From NCBI GenBank assembly GCA_030407315.1, contig JALQPE010001720.1, positions 1-64,000 on the forward strand: 64,000 nucleotides of DNA, written 5' to 3'. Position numbers and translations under genes: made by a program. Positions within the stretch are counted from its first letter, which is position 1. Each line of letters begins with the position of its first letter. This document shows positions 13,263 through 24,648 of the stretch, one piece after another. The notes below the pieces were generated by a model. The model worked only from the letters and a program-made list of their open reading frames with translations. It was not told the origin of the DNA and ran no database searches. Origin of the DNA: Asparagopsis taxiformis (lineage: Eukaryota; Rhodophyta; Florideophyceae; Bonnemaisoniales; Bonnemaisoniaceae).

Positions 13263-15187
13263 TAGTTTTCCGACGACGTTTCGGAGTCGTCGGTAGTGTC
13301 TAGGGCGTCGGCAACGTCTTGAGCCGTTACGGAAGATCCGTTACGTTCTAAAACGTCTCGCCTCAGAGGGCCCAATTTGGGATGAGTTTCGTCATCGGCG
13401 AACGCGACCATGCGTGTTGGAGGGTTTGACCGTTGGAGCACGGTTTTAGGGTAATCCCTTTTTCGGTTGAACCGATTGGACTGGCGCTGTTGGCGGCGCA
13501 TAACCTGTTCCGGTTCTTGCTGGTAAGCGTAGTTCGCAAAGGCGAAGTAAGTTCCCACTGAGGGTGGTAGGTAAGGGCAAGTGTACAACACATGCCCTGG
13601 TTGGCGACAGCCAGAGCATCTACAAGTAACAGCCCCTTCGGGGATCATACTCTCAGCGAGTTTAAGATGTTCTCCCGTTAGGGTAGGGGCCTGCATTGGC
13701 GCGCCCATTGGGTTCCCGGTAGGGGAAGGTAAGGTCGGCGGCGGGGTCCGCGGTATCACGGCCGGTTCTCCGGGTACGGTAGCGAGCAACGCTTTGCGTT
13801 TACGATCCGCGATTTCCCGAGTAGGGTAACCCTTCGGCTTTGCGGGTAGCGAAGCTCGTAGAGAGTCCCCGAGTCCTTTAGCAAGGTTACGGACAGCAAG
13901 AAAATCTTCTCCGCCACTGCGGCCTATAGTCACCTTGACGGTGTGTTTAACCTCTGGGCGTAGGCCCTTGAGGTAATAGTTGACCAAGTCTCTTTCCGAG
14001 AAGACGTTCGCACACAGGAGAGCAGCGTCCTGCAGTCTGTCTGCGTATGCAGCTTCATCTTCATCCGGCCCTTGCCGTATACGCGTTACCGCGTCATAAG
14101 CGTCCGCTAGGACGTTGTCTGTTGCGTAGCGAGCCAGAAGGGCGTTAACGGCTTGCGGCCAAGTGATCTGCTGATGCAAATGGTTGAGAAGCTTGCGCTT
14201 TCGCGCCTCGGCGGCGATAAACCTTTGAGGTTCTCCTTCTAGGAAATACTTGAGTAACTTGGTAGCTTCTCCCTCCGAGACTCCGCATGAATCACATGCA
14301 TCTTGAAATTCCGCGAGGAACTGGAGGATATCGATGGGTTCCGTACCATCGAACGGCGTGAATGACGCGTTGAAATTACGGATCTTCTCCGTTAGCTTAT
14401 ACAAGCTTCTTGTTTTCCCCATTGGGGTGTCGGTCGTTAGGGACTTGTTCTTGAGTCGGTAGTACCGATAGGAGACCACTAGGTCGAACGCAGGTTCGCG
14501 GGCCTTCAAAGGCACTAAGCCTTCCTCAAGAGGTCCTTCTTCATCGTCCCACGAGGGGTTTTCCGGTGCAGATCCGGTGGCACGAGTGTGCTGTCTCGTG
14601 CGAGAGATATTCCCTGTTTGGGATAGTGATTCGGCGAGGGCGTCGACACAGTCGGACGGATGTCGGGTTGCTTCTGCGACTTGATCCAATCGGGGATCTT
14701 CTTCTTCCTCCCTACCGGATGTAGGGTCAGGGAAATCAGCCGATCGGATGCGGCGAGCAGGAAACTCCTGTTGTCCTAATGGACTGGCATTAAAGCCGTG
14801 AATCGAAAGCTCCTCCAGACGAGTTTCCAAACGGGATACGCGTTTAGCGAATTCGGCTTTGACCTGATTCCAGGTTTCCGCTAGGAACTCGGCGTCCCGA
14901 TCTTGGGTGGCTTCTCGGCTGGCGGCCATCAGCTTTGGCTCGACCAGTTCCATGACGGTTTCGACCGTAGCGTCTACGATTTCCGCCCTGCGGTCTTGAA
15001 CAGTCTTCTCGACGACGGTGCTGAATTCAGCCTTGAATTCTTCCAACCGTTCGTTGAAGATTCGGTCAGCCCGATCTTGCAGGGTGTTAATCACCACGCC
15101 TTCTTCGGCGATCAGATCCGAATCGGATAAGTCGCTGGCAGGCGCTATGTCCTCACTAGAGGGTCCCGTTGTAGGGTTACGAGGCAT
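13262..15187 (-). CDS. gag: Gag of element A, copy 1 (intact, 641 aa)
   Basis: This is the structural polyprotein that would form the cytoplasmic particle and bind element RNA. The N-terminal 120 residues are acidic and coiled-coil-like. The middle (about 240-450) carries the retrotransposon Gag capsid fold, recognised by its spacing of WPQAVNALL and YADRLQDAA motifs. A CCHC zinc knuckle, C-x2-C-x4-H-x4-C, lies at about residues 524-537. The stop codon TAA directly follows the heptamer GGAAAAC and overlaps the ATG of the next frame. This copy is unbroken, unlike the right copy, which has lost one base. It is identical in outline to the truncated gag at 37133. Confidence 0.93.
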   Translation of the reverse strand: MPRNPTTGPSSEDIAPASDLSDSDLIAEEGVVINTLQDRADRIFNERLEEFKAEFSTVVEKTVQDRRAEIVDATVETVMELVEPKLMAASREATQDRDAEFLAETWNQVKAEFAKRVSRLETRLEELSIHGFNASPLGQQEFPARRIRSADFPDPTSGREEEEDPRLDQVAEATRHPSDCVDALAESLSQTGNISRTRQHTRATGSAPENPSWDDEEGPLEEGLVPLKAREPAFDLVVSYRYYRLKNKSLTTDTPMGKTRSLYKLTEKIRNFNASFTPFDGTEPIDILQFLAEFQDACDSCGVSEGEATKLLKYFLEGEPQRFIAAEARKRKLLNHLHQQITWPQAVNALLARYATDNVLADAYDAVTRIRQGPDEDEAAYADRLQDAALLCANVFSERDLVNYYLKGLRPEVKHTVKVTIGRSGGEDFLAVRNLAKGLGDSLRASLPAKPKGYPTREIADRKRKALLATVPGEPAVIPRTPPPTLPSPTGNPMGAPMQAPTLTGEHLKLAESMIPEGAVTCRCSGCRQPGHVLYTCPYLPPSVGTYFAFANYAYQQEPEQVMRRQQRQSNRFNRKRDYPKTVLQRSNPPTRMVAFADDETHPKLGPLRRDVLERNGSSVTAQDVADALDTTDDSETSSEN

Positions 15188-15245
15188 CGTGAAGATGATT
15201 GTGAAGGAAAATTTCTCTCAAAGAGACTTACCCGAGGGTACAAGG

Positions 15246-15263
15246 TTCTAGGTCGAGAGACCA
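15246..15263 (-). other. Primer-binding site, element A copy 1
   Basis: The plus strand reads TTCTAGGTCGAGAGACCA, i.e. a tRNA 3' end with CCA, one base from the 5' LTR. See the entry at 62209. Confidence 0.75.
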
Positions 15264-15264
15264 A

Positions 15265-15950
15265 TGTAGCAGGTAGAAAATCCGCTAGAGCGGCAAACCA
15301 CCCGACAGGTGTCCCGAGCCTCGGTAGAGGAAGTGGTAGAGCAGATGAACCTTATAGGTACCCGGCGGGTAGTCTCGTAAGAGAGAAGGTGTCGTTACCC
15401 GGAGGGGGTTGTGCGACGAAGGGGTGCTCACGCGAGAGGCGTATGGATAGAGCGAGTGACGTAATCCGTCGAGCTGTTGGCTAACCCTAAGGTTTTCCCG
15501 GAGAGGGGTTGAACAATAGGTATGCGAACACTGTTCCAATGGGTCGTAATTCCACTTGAGTTTACGTTACTCTAGAAACCGTGCCTACTGGCTATTCCAG
15601 TGGCGTATTTATCCTAAGTCTACTGTAAGCTAGGGTTAGTGGTTAGGAATAAATATCCAGTTATTGACCAACCAGAGCCCAGTTAACGGCACTCGCCTAC
15701 CCGCGAGGTTATTGCCAGTTAGGCTTACATTGTAATGTACAGCTGGTTAGCTTAAGTTAGAAATTTGCCCCTTGTGGGGTCTTGGCCGGGGCCGATGGGC
15801 CCGGATAGGGTTATTTGTCAGCCTTAGCTTGTCCCAAGTATAGGAAACACGCCAGTTGGCTGGTGCCTTGTGATTGGCACATCCCTTAAGTGGGTACCCA
15901 ATAGGGAAGCGACACGCCTCGATCGGCGAGGACCGCCAGGCGGTGCGACA
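15265..15950 (-). repeat. Element A copy 1, 5' LTR
   Basis: 686 bp, TG...CA, near identical to 3214-3900. On its right it abuts element B only 14 bp before the ATG at 15965. Confidence 0.93.
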
Positions 15951-15964
15951 CGGTCGTCGACTAT

Positions 15965-17566
15965 ATGCGTTCCGCCGAGGATACGTGGGGGCGGGCAGCC
16001 GGGCGTCGTTTCGCCAACGGGCCACCGGGATCGGAACGTTACCAGATCCCGGCGTCGATACGTTGCGACCGCTCATGGTTGCGTGACGTCAACGACGCGA
16101 TCTACGTCGATCGTATGGACGCCTTCCTGTGGAAGGGGACGCCCGAGGAACCGCCGTTCATCTCGGTGGCGTCCGTCTTCGTGTGTCCGCGGACATTTTC
16201 CGAAAGGCAACGTGCCGAATGGAAGACTGCTCTTTCGTTGAGCGTCATCTCCAAAAGCGTCGTGTCGTACGACGACCATTTCGCGCTCCGTCACGTGAAC
16301 GCGGACGACTACCGCGTGTCGCACGCGTCAGCTCCGTGGGTCGTCCCGAGCGAGCTCTACTTCCCGCCGTTGCCGGAAGTAGTAGAGGAGTTTCCGTACC
16401 CCCGTGGGTCGTCCACGTTTCTACCACGCGTGGTACATTATTTTACCGATGCCGTGAAGGACGCGCCTGCCCCCGTGAAGGAACGTTTCCTCATGGCCGT
16501 GGATATCGAACACGCAGCGATGCTCGCATGCTCGCTGTTCGTGGAACGTCGTGTGTTCGGGCGCGGGTGCCTACTGCCGGAGTCCACGTTGGACTTCCTG
16601 GCCGACTACGAGATGCTTCGTGCAATCCCGGTGGACGGTTCCGACACGTTCGTCTCCGTTACCAGCGCGTTGGCTGAGGCTCGCGGCGCCCTTGCGTTGG
16701 GGCCGGAGTATCGGGTTATACGTCCCGATTACGCAAGCGGCGATAACCAGGAGTTCGTCTCCGTGCGCAGCGATGGGGCTTACGTGCCGCGGGTCGCTTC
16801 CCGTTCCGAACGTCGTCGTGGCAATCGTACCGGTTACTTCGGCGGTCTCGGGGGCAACGAGCGCCCCCGCGGGATGCGTTCTGGCCGTCGTGGCCATCAA
16901 AATGAAGCGCCGCGTGCGCCGGATCCTCGAGAGATCGTGCCACGCGAGGCGACGGGAGGGGGCAACGTTGCCCGCGTCAGTCGTCCGGATGTGGGCACGC
17001 CGGCCGAGCGCGCGCCACGCTTCGTGAGCCTAGACGACCGCGTCTCCGATGAGGATGCCCGTCGGCTTCTCGGTACGTCGATGGCCGCTCCGCCTCGTGC
17101 GGACGGCTGGGTTATTTGTTCCCTCATCTCTTCCGTGGCTCGCGCAGCCGAAGAGTTCCGGGCCCAGACGTTGGACCTGACTGCCCGCTTGGCAACGGAA
17201 CGCGCGATTTCCGAGCGTCTCGCCGCGGCGACTTGTAGTTACGCGCCGCCCGTTGGCGTTCGTAATGAACCTTACGGTTACGCGAGTGGCGGCGGCTTCG
17301 GCGACCCCGTCGGGTATGGTCACGCAGCGGCGTACCTGCCACGCGACCCCGCTTCGGCGCGCCCTTCGGATACACGCAGTCACGGGACTGCGGATCCTTA
17401 CGCTAGGGATCCCGCGTCGCGTCGCGAGCGGGCCCCCGTGGTCACGCAGACCGTCGATCCGTACGCGCCGGGCTTCGTTCAGCCCAGTCGCAGCCGCAGC
17501 CACGATAGCCGCGGCGAAGGCCCTGGTCCGTATGACCCTGCGGGCAAGCGTTCTCGTCGCTACTAG
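15965..17566 (+). CDS. Antisense accessory protein of element B (533 aa, N-terminus lost)
   Basis: This large plus-strand ORF lies tail to tail with pol. It shares three collinear blocks with the element-A antisense protein: DAIYVDRM (44-51; DALYVERM at 439 in A), VNADDYRV (111-118; VTANDYRV at 501 in A) and a helical stretch starting DAPAP (166; EAPAW at 568 in A). Spacings are similar (67 and 55 residues vs 62 and 67). From this about 395 N-terminal residues are missing, so the ATG used here is probably internal, created by the element-A junction. The C-terminal half is Arg/Gly/Pro-rich, then a helical segment (about 370-430), then DPYA repeats, a motif also present near the N-terminus of the A protein. 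No known domain is recognised. Confidence 0.7.
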   Translation: MRSAEDTWGRAAGRRFANGPPGSERYQIPASIRCDRSWLRDVNDAIYVDRMDAFLWKGTPEEPPFISVASVFVCPRTFSERQRAEWKTALSLSVISKSVVSYDDHFALRHVNADDYRVSHASAPWVVPSELYFPPLPEVVEEFPYPRGSSTFLPRVVHYFTDAVKDAPAPVKERFLMAVDIEHAAMLACSLFVERRVFGRGCLLPESTLDFLADYEMLRAIPVDGSDTFVSVTSALAEARGALALGPEYRVIRPDYASGDNQEFVSVRSDGAYVPRVASRSERRRGNRTGYFGGLGGNERPRGMRSGRRGHQNEAPRAPDPREIVPREATGGGNVARVSRPDVGTPAERAPRFVSLDDRVSDEDARRLLGTSMAAPPRADGWVICSLISSVARAAEEFRAQTLDLTARLATERAISERLAAATCSYAPPVGVRNEPYGYASGGGFGDPVGYGHAAAYLPRDPASARPSDTRSHGTADPYARDPASRRERAPVVTQTVDPYAPGFVQPSRSRSHDSRGEGPGPYDPAGKRSRRY

Positions 17567-20058
17567 GTCGTTCCTAGGTTAGTTCGTAGGCCACGTCGGC
17601 TCTAGCATCGTGCTACTTCGTAAACTTCGTTTTGTTTCTTTGCGTAATCGCATGGCTCCGTTGAGCTTCGTAATTCACGTTTGGCAGGTCGTCTGCAGCG
17701 GGGGAGGGGTTAGCGTCAAGCCCCTCCCCACAATTTTTTGTTGTGGCGTCTACCCCGTCGGGTGTCGTATGGCTTACGTAGCCCGTGCTTCGAGTTCGCG
17801 GCGGCGCGTGCCCATTGGCAGGTTCGTAACACGCGCAACTATTCGGCAAAGCGGCGGCGCGTAGCGGCGGCTTTTCACTGCGAGTGGTACGTTAACCTCG
17901 ATCGTAGAGCCCGTTGGCGTGCGTATCATTTAGTAACTAACTCGAAAATCGTTTCCGCCGTCGTTTCTCGTTCGGATAACCCGTCGGGTGTCTATTTCCG
18001 TTGAGCGTTCGAGCTCTTTAGCGCGTAGCACGTCGGTGCTAATTTTAATTTGCTCCGATGAGCTGGGCGACAAATTCGTCGAACGTCAGACCGACGCGCG
18101 CGTGAGTCGGTTTGACGTTCTACGCCGTGGCGTGTACGCAGCAATTCGTCGCAGTACGTTGCGGTTTCGCTGACGACGTGGTTGCCGGCGGGCTTGGCTT
18201 TTCATATAGCCGTTGACGTCATTAGCGCCGTCGCGCTTCACGTTCCCGCGGCTTCACGTTGGCCAGTGGCGTTATCATTTTGTAACTACCTCGGAATTCG
18301 GTTCCGCTGTCGTTTCTTGTGCGGATAACCCCGTCGGGTGTCGAATTCCGTTGAGCATTCGAGCTCTTTGGCACGTAGCACGTCGGTGCCAATTTTAATT
18401 TTGCTCCGATGAGCTGGACGGAAAATTCGCCAAACGTCAGGCCGACTCGCGCGTGAGTTGGCTTGACGTTTCACGCCGTTGCGTGTACGCGGCAGTGCGT
18501 CGTGGTGCGTCGCGGTTCCGTTGACAACGTCTTTGCCGGCGGGCTTGGCTTTTCGTATAGCCGTTAACACCGTTAGCGAACATCGTTAGCGCCGTCGCGC
18601 TTCCCGTTCCCGCGGCTTCACGTTAGCCGGTGGCGCAATCGTTGCGCTAGTCCGCTTCGCGTGGCGGCGTCGTTTGCCGCGGCGTCCGAGGAGCGTCTCG
18701 TTAGCTCATCCGTTATGTGGTGCGACGTGCACCTGGGCATACGTAATGCTCGCCCTCTACGCCGTTGCGTAATTTCGTTTATTCGACTTGCGAACCCGAC
18801 GGGGACGCGATTGACGAAGTCGTTTCGCACGCCCGCGGGCGTTTGAGGCTGTTACGTGAGCCAGCCTTTCGTCGGCTCGTTGCCTTCAGCTGTGCCGTTT
18901 ACGTTGGCTACCAGCTTGTACGCCGTCGCGTATTCGTATTTCGTTTCGTGCGTTCGACCCGTAGTGTACGTCGTTATAGTTAGCGACGTCCGCGTACCTC
19001 GCTCGTCTCTTGCCGACGTGGCACGAATGCGTACGAGGTTGAAGCTTCGTTAGCTTTTACGGTTGCGACGCGGACGTGCGCGTCTTAGTCTTCGTGACCG
19101 TACGTGGTCAACCCCTTTCGGGTTTGCTCGTGCGTTTCGACTAGCCGGCGGGCTTTTCGCTTTCGCGCGTCATTCGTTATGCCCGCGTGGCAGGACACCG
19201 TTGTGTCGTTCCGTGGTTGCCGTACGTGGCTACCGTGTTCGGCGTCGTGCCTCACGATGGCGATTCGGTTCGCCGTCCGTCGTCGCGGCCTCGTTGGCTC
19301 GTCGTTCGCACGCTTTACTCGCGCGCTTCGTGCGCTGAGACCCGTTGGTCTTGTTCGTCGGCTAACGTGTAGCTGCGTTCCGCTTCGTGCGGGAAGTTTC
19401 GTAATGAGGCCGTTGCCATCTTCGTTGGGGACGCGTCCGTCCTACGTCGTTTCTCCGCCTTCCGGCGTCACGTTGCCGTTAGCTCACGAGCTGTTGGCGT
19501 TGACCTCGTTGGTCGATGCGACTCGTTGTCAGCGGCTGTCCACGGGGACGTACGATGGCTCACGTGACATGCCAAAATTACGAAATTTTCGGGGCACGCG
19601 TGTCCCGAGATTTGGCCGGATTAGCGCACTGTAATCGGCCCGATTTTTCGTACCGTGCGTCCATGGCCCGCTGGCCCAAGTATAATTTTTCACGCAAAAA
19701 ATCTGACGTGTTGTCCGTCCGTGGCCCGTGGTGTCGTCACTTTTGCCCGTGGGACGGTCAACACTGTCGAGCCAGTCGTGGCTCTTCACATCGTGTGAAT
19801 CGTCCGCGCGTGGACTCGTCGTCCAATCTTTCGTTGGCGCTCGTGCCTCCACCAACGTATGATGTCGAAAACGAAAAGAGCGACGGCTCTAGCACGCATC
19901 GCGCCCCCCCAACGCAAGGGTGGACGTCCCGGCCACTCGTTGTGCCTTCGCTTCTCGTTCGTGCGGCTCGTCGCCTTCGTTTGTTGCATCGTGCAACGTC
20001 GCGCACGCGTGTGCTTAACCCGACGCTCGTGTGCGTTTTCGGGGGCCGTCGTGGCCTT
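17567..20058. other. 2.5-kb non-coding spacer in element B
   Basis: This region lies between the converging ends of the antisense ORF and the chromodomain. It is CpG-rich, has no ORF that I can assign, and holds the 350-bp tandem repeat at 17905-18650. It may carry the 3' ends of both transcripts. Confidence 0.5.
17905..18650 (+). repeat. Imperfect tandem repeat, period about 350 bp
   Basis: Two units can be aligned by eye, e.g. GAGCTCTTTAGCGCGTAGCA at 18011 and its variant at 18361, each followed by CACGTCGGTGC(T/C)AATTTTAATT. A third partial unit (GTTAGCGCCGTCGCGCTTC) follows at about 18586. Units differ by scattered substitutions, so the duplication is not recent. Confidence 0.8.
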
Positions 20059-23000
20059 TCACGTTGTTGCTCGTCGCACGCGTGCGAAGTATCGAGAGAC
20101 GCTCTCTTCAGATACGTTCCGGCGGGGCTCCCACGTAGGGTTACGATACCCGACCCACTTCACGAGGAATTCTAGGGTGCCGTCATCGTTTACGCGATGG
20201 TTTAGTAGGTCGTCTACTACATACGCCGGACTGTCGCGGTTCTTGTCGAGGTCTGCCTCGGTGGCATCGTATGGCTCCGGCGGGGGCGCGTTCGCCGGCG
20301 TTGGCGCGTACGCAACGCGGTCCGAGTTGACACGTTCAACTACGTCTCCTCGTTGGATGACGAACGTCCGTACGTCGTTACGTAGTACGCGGAACGGTCC
20401 CAACGCGTGGTTTCCGAGCTTCGTGCCCTTCGTGGTCCCGTCCGTCGGGGTCGATGAATACGTATTCTCCCGCGCGGATGTTTCGATTCGAGACACGGAC
20501 TCGTTTGTCGAAATTTCGTTTATAACGTGCCTGCGCGGCCGTCAGCGTTCGATACGCGTTATCCATCGTTGTGGCGAGCTCACGAACGTAAGTGGCTCGC
20601 CCTCCCCCGTCGGGTAGTTCGCGGTTCGTTACCGACGTGTGTAGCGCCAACGGTGGCGGTGGATTCGTGAGAATCAAGTCGAAGGGCGTCGTGCCCGTGC
20701 TCGAATGCACATGCGTGTTGTACGCAAACGTTAACGCCGATGCGTATCGATCCCAGTCGTTCTGGTTTTCGTTCACGTAATTACGCAGCATGGCCAGGAT
20801 CGTCCTGTTGTAACGCTCCACCTGCCCGTTCGTTTGGGGGTGGTACGTCGACGTAAAGACGTTCGTTACGCCAATCTCGTTGCAAACGCGCTGGAAGAAC
20901 TTAGCAGCGAACTGCTTTCCGTTGTCGCTTATGAGCGTCCGTGGGGGTCCATACGAGAAGACCCACGCGTTGACGAACGCGCTCGCCATGTTGGCGGAAT
21001 CGATATTTCGTAGAGGTACGACTCTAGTCAGCTTCGTGAAGCGGTCTGTTATCACGAGAATAAATCGGTTTCCACGCGTGGTCTTCGTCAGCGGACCTAG
21101 TATGTCGATACATAGGTCTCGCAGCGGCTCCGTAGCCGGGAATAAACGTAACGGGTTCGTCTGTTTGCGAAGATTCACGCGGTTCTTCGCACATCCAACG
21201 CAGTTTCGTACGGTTGCGTGGATGTCGGCGGCCATCGCGGGCCAGTAGTACGTCCTCCGTAGGGTATAGTACATACGCGTTTGTCCGGGATGTCCAGCGA
21301 GGACGTGGTGGTGCGTTAATTCCAGCAGCCGCGGCCGTAACGAAGCCGGAACAACGATTTGTGTACGTTCTTCGTCGTGAGGGTTCCGGCGTCGGAGTAA
21401 GCCATCGTGGCCTTCGAAGAATGCAGCGTCCTGCGTCTCGGATTGTCGTGTCAGTATCGTTTGACAGAACATGTCCTCGCGTTGAGCGTCGATAAGCTCA
21501 TCCCTCGTAATGGGAAGCTGAACGTCAGCTGGTGGCACGCGTGCCGAATCGTCTTCAGTAGCGCGCTGTTCGTCGAGGAAATCCGGTTCCTCGTCAAGAA
21601 CGTCATCGAGCGACGCGTCGCTGTTGAACTCGAGGCCATCGTGGCCAGCCGTCGTGGCTGATGTTCGTTCATCACGAGTCTCGTTCGACGGGTCGTCGTG
21701 ACCCCCGGCATTCGTCGCCTTTTTACGTACGGACGTCATTCGTCCCTGCCCATTTCGTGTGGGTTGCCGCCGACTGCGGGTCGTCACGAGGACCGCGTCC
21801 CCGTACGATGGTACGTCATCGTCAACGGGTCGACCGTCGTCATACGTAGATATCACACGTGATAAAGCGTCAGGTACCTGGTGCACGCGCCCAGGCCTGT
21901 ACGTAACTTCGAAATCGAATTCGGCAATGCGTAGCCTCCATCGTAGTAGTCGTCCGGACGCGTCCGTCAACGTCATCAGCCAACGTAAGGCTTCGTGGTC
22001 CGTACGTACGGTGAACCGCTGACCCTCTACGTTGGGTCGGAGCGACGTTATCGCCCAGACGACGGAGTAGCACTCGCGCTCGGTCGCCGAGTAACCACGT
22101 TCGGTTTCGTTAAGGGTCTTCGACCAGTACCCAATCGGCACCCATTCGTTGGGCTTAACTTCGTTCTGCTGCTGGAGCAACGTAGCTCCCAGCTGATACG
22201 CCGACGCGTCGGTATCGATCATGAACGGACGTCCCGCCTTCGGAAGGTGCAATACTGGTGGCGACACCAGTATCGTCTTCAACGTTTCGAACGCATTCGT
22301 TTGCGCGTCCGTTGGGTTCGTCCAATCTTGGGAAGTGTCCTTCTTCAACATCGTGTTGAGTGGCCGAGCGATCTCGGCATACACCTTTACGAAGCGGCGG
22401 TAAACGTTGGCCGCTCCCAAAAACGATCGACATTGCGTCTTATCCCGCGGGAACGTAGCCGTACGAAAGGCCTCCTTGTTCCGAGCTGCGACGTGCAGCT
22501 TCCCTGGGGTGATCACGTGCCCCAGGTAGTCAACTCGTGGTTGAAAGAACGAGCACTTCGCGAGCTTTAACGTGACTCCTGCTGCGCGTAGCAGGGAAAG
22601 TACCTGGTCGACGTGACCCAGATGAGACTCGAGGTCTTTCGAAAAGACGATTACGTCGTCTAAGTAAACAAGGCACGATTGCCAACGTACTCCGGAGAGG
22701 ATGATGTCCAACGTCCGCTGAAACGTAGCGGGGGCATTTCGTAGCCCGAATGGCATTCGCACGTAGCGATACGTTCCCATGAAAGACGTAAACGTTGTCT
22801 TATCACGGTCCTCGGCGGAGACGGGCACTTGCCAGTAACCGGCGTTACAATCGAGTGTCGTGAAGATGGCGGCGTCGCCCAACGAATCAAGGCAGTCTTC
22901 CATACGAGGAGCGGGTACGAATCAGCGATCGTTTTCGCGTTCAAACGCCTGTAGTCGACACAGAAACGTAAGGATCCGTCCTTCTTCGGCACCAACACGA

Positions 23001-24648
23001 TTGGTGACGCCCATTCGCTGGACGCGGGTTCGATAACCCCTTCGTTGAGCATCTTCGTGATCTGCTCCTCGGCTATCGTACGTAGAGCCGGACCCTGACG
23101 ATAGGGCATTGAACGTATGGGCCGCATGCCCGGTTCGAGTTCGATTCGATGCTCCGTAGCATTGATTTCGCCGAGGCGTCCGCTCGTCCACATTGACGAA
23201 TGTGTGGCTAGCATCTCGTGGATGCGCTTTCGTAAATCCTCGTCGTCGAGGTGCGACAAATCGATTGTCGACTGCCAATTCGTGGCGGGGTCGTTCCCCT
23301 TTTCGTTGACCAACGGGTCTGGCGTTTCGTCGCCCAATCCGTTCGTATTTGTCCGCGTCGTCGCGTCGACTAACGGTAAGTTCAAAACCTTCGCGAGGGC
23401 TTCGCCGCCCTCACGCTTGAGTGGGACGATTCCCAACGGGGAGCGTACCGCGTACGCAATCGTCGCGCCTTTCGGCAATTCGCGGTCCTTCTTCGTGAAG
23501 TTCGACACGATGATAGAGAACGTCTCTCTCGGTCCTACGTTGACCACTCCGTTGGCTATGCGCAGCCCATGCCGGAATTGCACCGACGCTTTCGGTTCGA
23601 GGAACACGAGTCCGGTCGCGTCCGTCGTCACGTTGACGGTCCGTTGCGACATCGCCGGTACACGCGTGTACTTCGTCAGGCGAACCGAGAACGTTCGGCT
23701 CGGCCTATTCGAGGCCGCGTTACGCTCGCGTCGCTTCGGGTGTTCCACGTTTGGATTCGTCTCTTCCCCCTCCTCGTACGGAGTCGTCGTATCGCCTTCC
23801 GCGATAATGGGTATCGTATCTCTCCGATGGAGTTCGATTGTCTGCGCTCGACAGCGTATAGCATCGACATGCTTCGACATGAACGACGTACCCATTATAA
23901 CGGGAACAGCCAGCGTGTTGGCTACGAAGAATTTTACGCGGAACAGCGAGTTCCCCAGCCTGACACGAAGCAGGATGGCGCCTTCGATAGGCAAACGTCG
24001 CCCGTTGGCGTCTCCGAGCTTCGGTAGCTCTTCGTCACGTAGACAGCGGTCGACCCAGTCGTAGGGTAGTAAACTTGTTCGTATCAAGTTGTAGCCGCTG
24101 CACGTATCCATCGCGATGGTAATCGCCCTCATCACGTTGAGGTCTAGTCCTATCGTTCCGGACACGATATAATGCTTCGAAGCAAGCAGGCACGTATGCC
24201 CGTCGAGGACCAACGGTTCGGTCCTGACCGGCGCGCGGTCTACGTCTTCGCTAGCGATTCGTCGCTTCACCGTATGAGCCCGTATGGCTTCTTTTGCGTC
24301 GACACGCTTCGTATAAGCCGCGTGCTTGGCTTTCTCGCGCTCGGAAGCGTCGTGCTTCCGGGTAGCGCGTCTCGCTCGTCTGCGAGGCTTCCTCTTCGTG
24401 TGAGGTTCGGTTGTCCCGTCGGACTTCGTTTCTTCCCCCACGTCGGGTGTCGTGTGACTCGAGTTGGCCTTCGCGGCCGTGAGCTTTACGTAACTCTCGT
24501 TCGTCCGTGAGCCTGCGGAGGACCAATCATCGACGTCGGTCTTCCCCCTTTTACGTAAGGGTTCAGGCGATGTGGGTGGCTCGTGACCTACATCGCCTGG
24601 TCGTTTTCCGGCGCGAGGCCGTTCGACACGTCGTCGTCGTGAGCCCAC
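20059..24648 (-). pseudogene. pol: Element B protease-RT-RNase H-integrase-chromodomain, frameshifted
   Basis: Three open pieces: 22660-24648 (basic linker, protease with MDTCSGYN in place of the usual DTG-S-G, RT N-terminus), 20378-22903 (RT with LVYLDDVIVFS, RNase H with IDTDASAYQLG, integrase HHCC, D and E motifs SDNGKQF and NGQVERYNR), and 20059-20496 (GPFRVL motif and chromodomain with FLVKWVGYRNPTWEP). The first break is one lost C near 22912; the second lies near 20450. Unlike element A, no insertion separates integrase from chromodomain. The protease active site reads D-T-C instead of D-T-G, which may inactivate it or be an error. Confidence 0.88.

Larger units (their letters stand above)
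3214..15950 (-). mobile_element. Element A, copy 1: full-length Ty3/gypsy chromovirus with antisense gene
   Basis: It is bounded by two near-identical LTRs (3214-3900, 15265-15950) with TG...CA ends. The coding order on the minus strand is gag, protease, RT, RNase H, integrase, chromodomain; a large ORF lies on the plus strand before the 3' LTR. PBS (15246-15263) and a polypurine tract beside the 3' LTR (3901-3916) are present. The bases flanking the two LTRs do not match each other, so no target-site duplication is visible. The antisense ORF and integrase are broken by indels here, whereas gag is intact. Confidence 0.93.
1..17037 (+). repeat. Left copy of a 17-kb duplication (truncated by window start)
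   Basis: The sequence aligns base for base, apart from small indels, with 46929-64000. The offset drifts from 46928 at position 1 to 46946 at the antisense ORF (4399 vs 51345) and 46963 at the gag start (15187 vs 62150). Both copies share the same junctions (unknown DNA/element-A LTR, and element-A LTR/element B), so this is one duplicated block and not repeated independent insertion. Indels are frequent from 1 to about 9 kb, rarer to 13 kb, and nearly absent from 13 to 17 kb. Confidence 0.95.

Noticed and set aside
17905..18650. CRISPR-like array
   Set aside because: Units are about 350 bp and imperfect with no short spacer structure; eukaryotic retroelement context.
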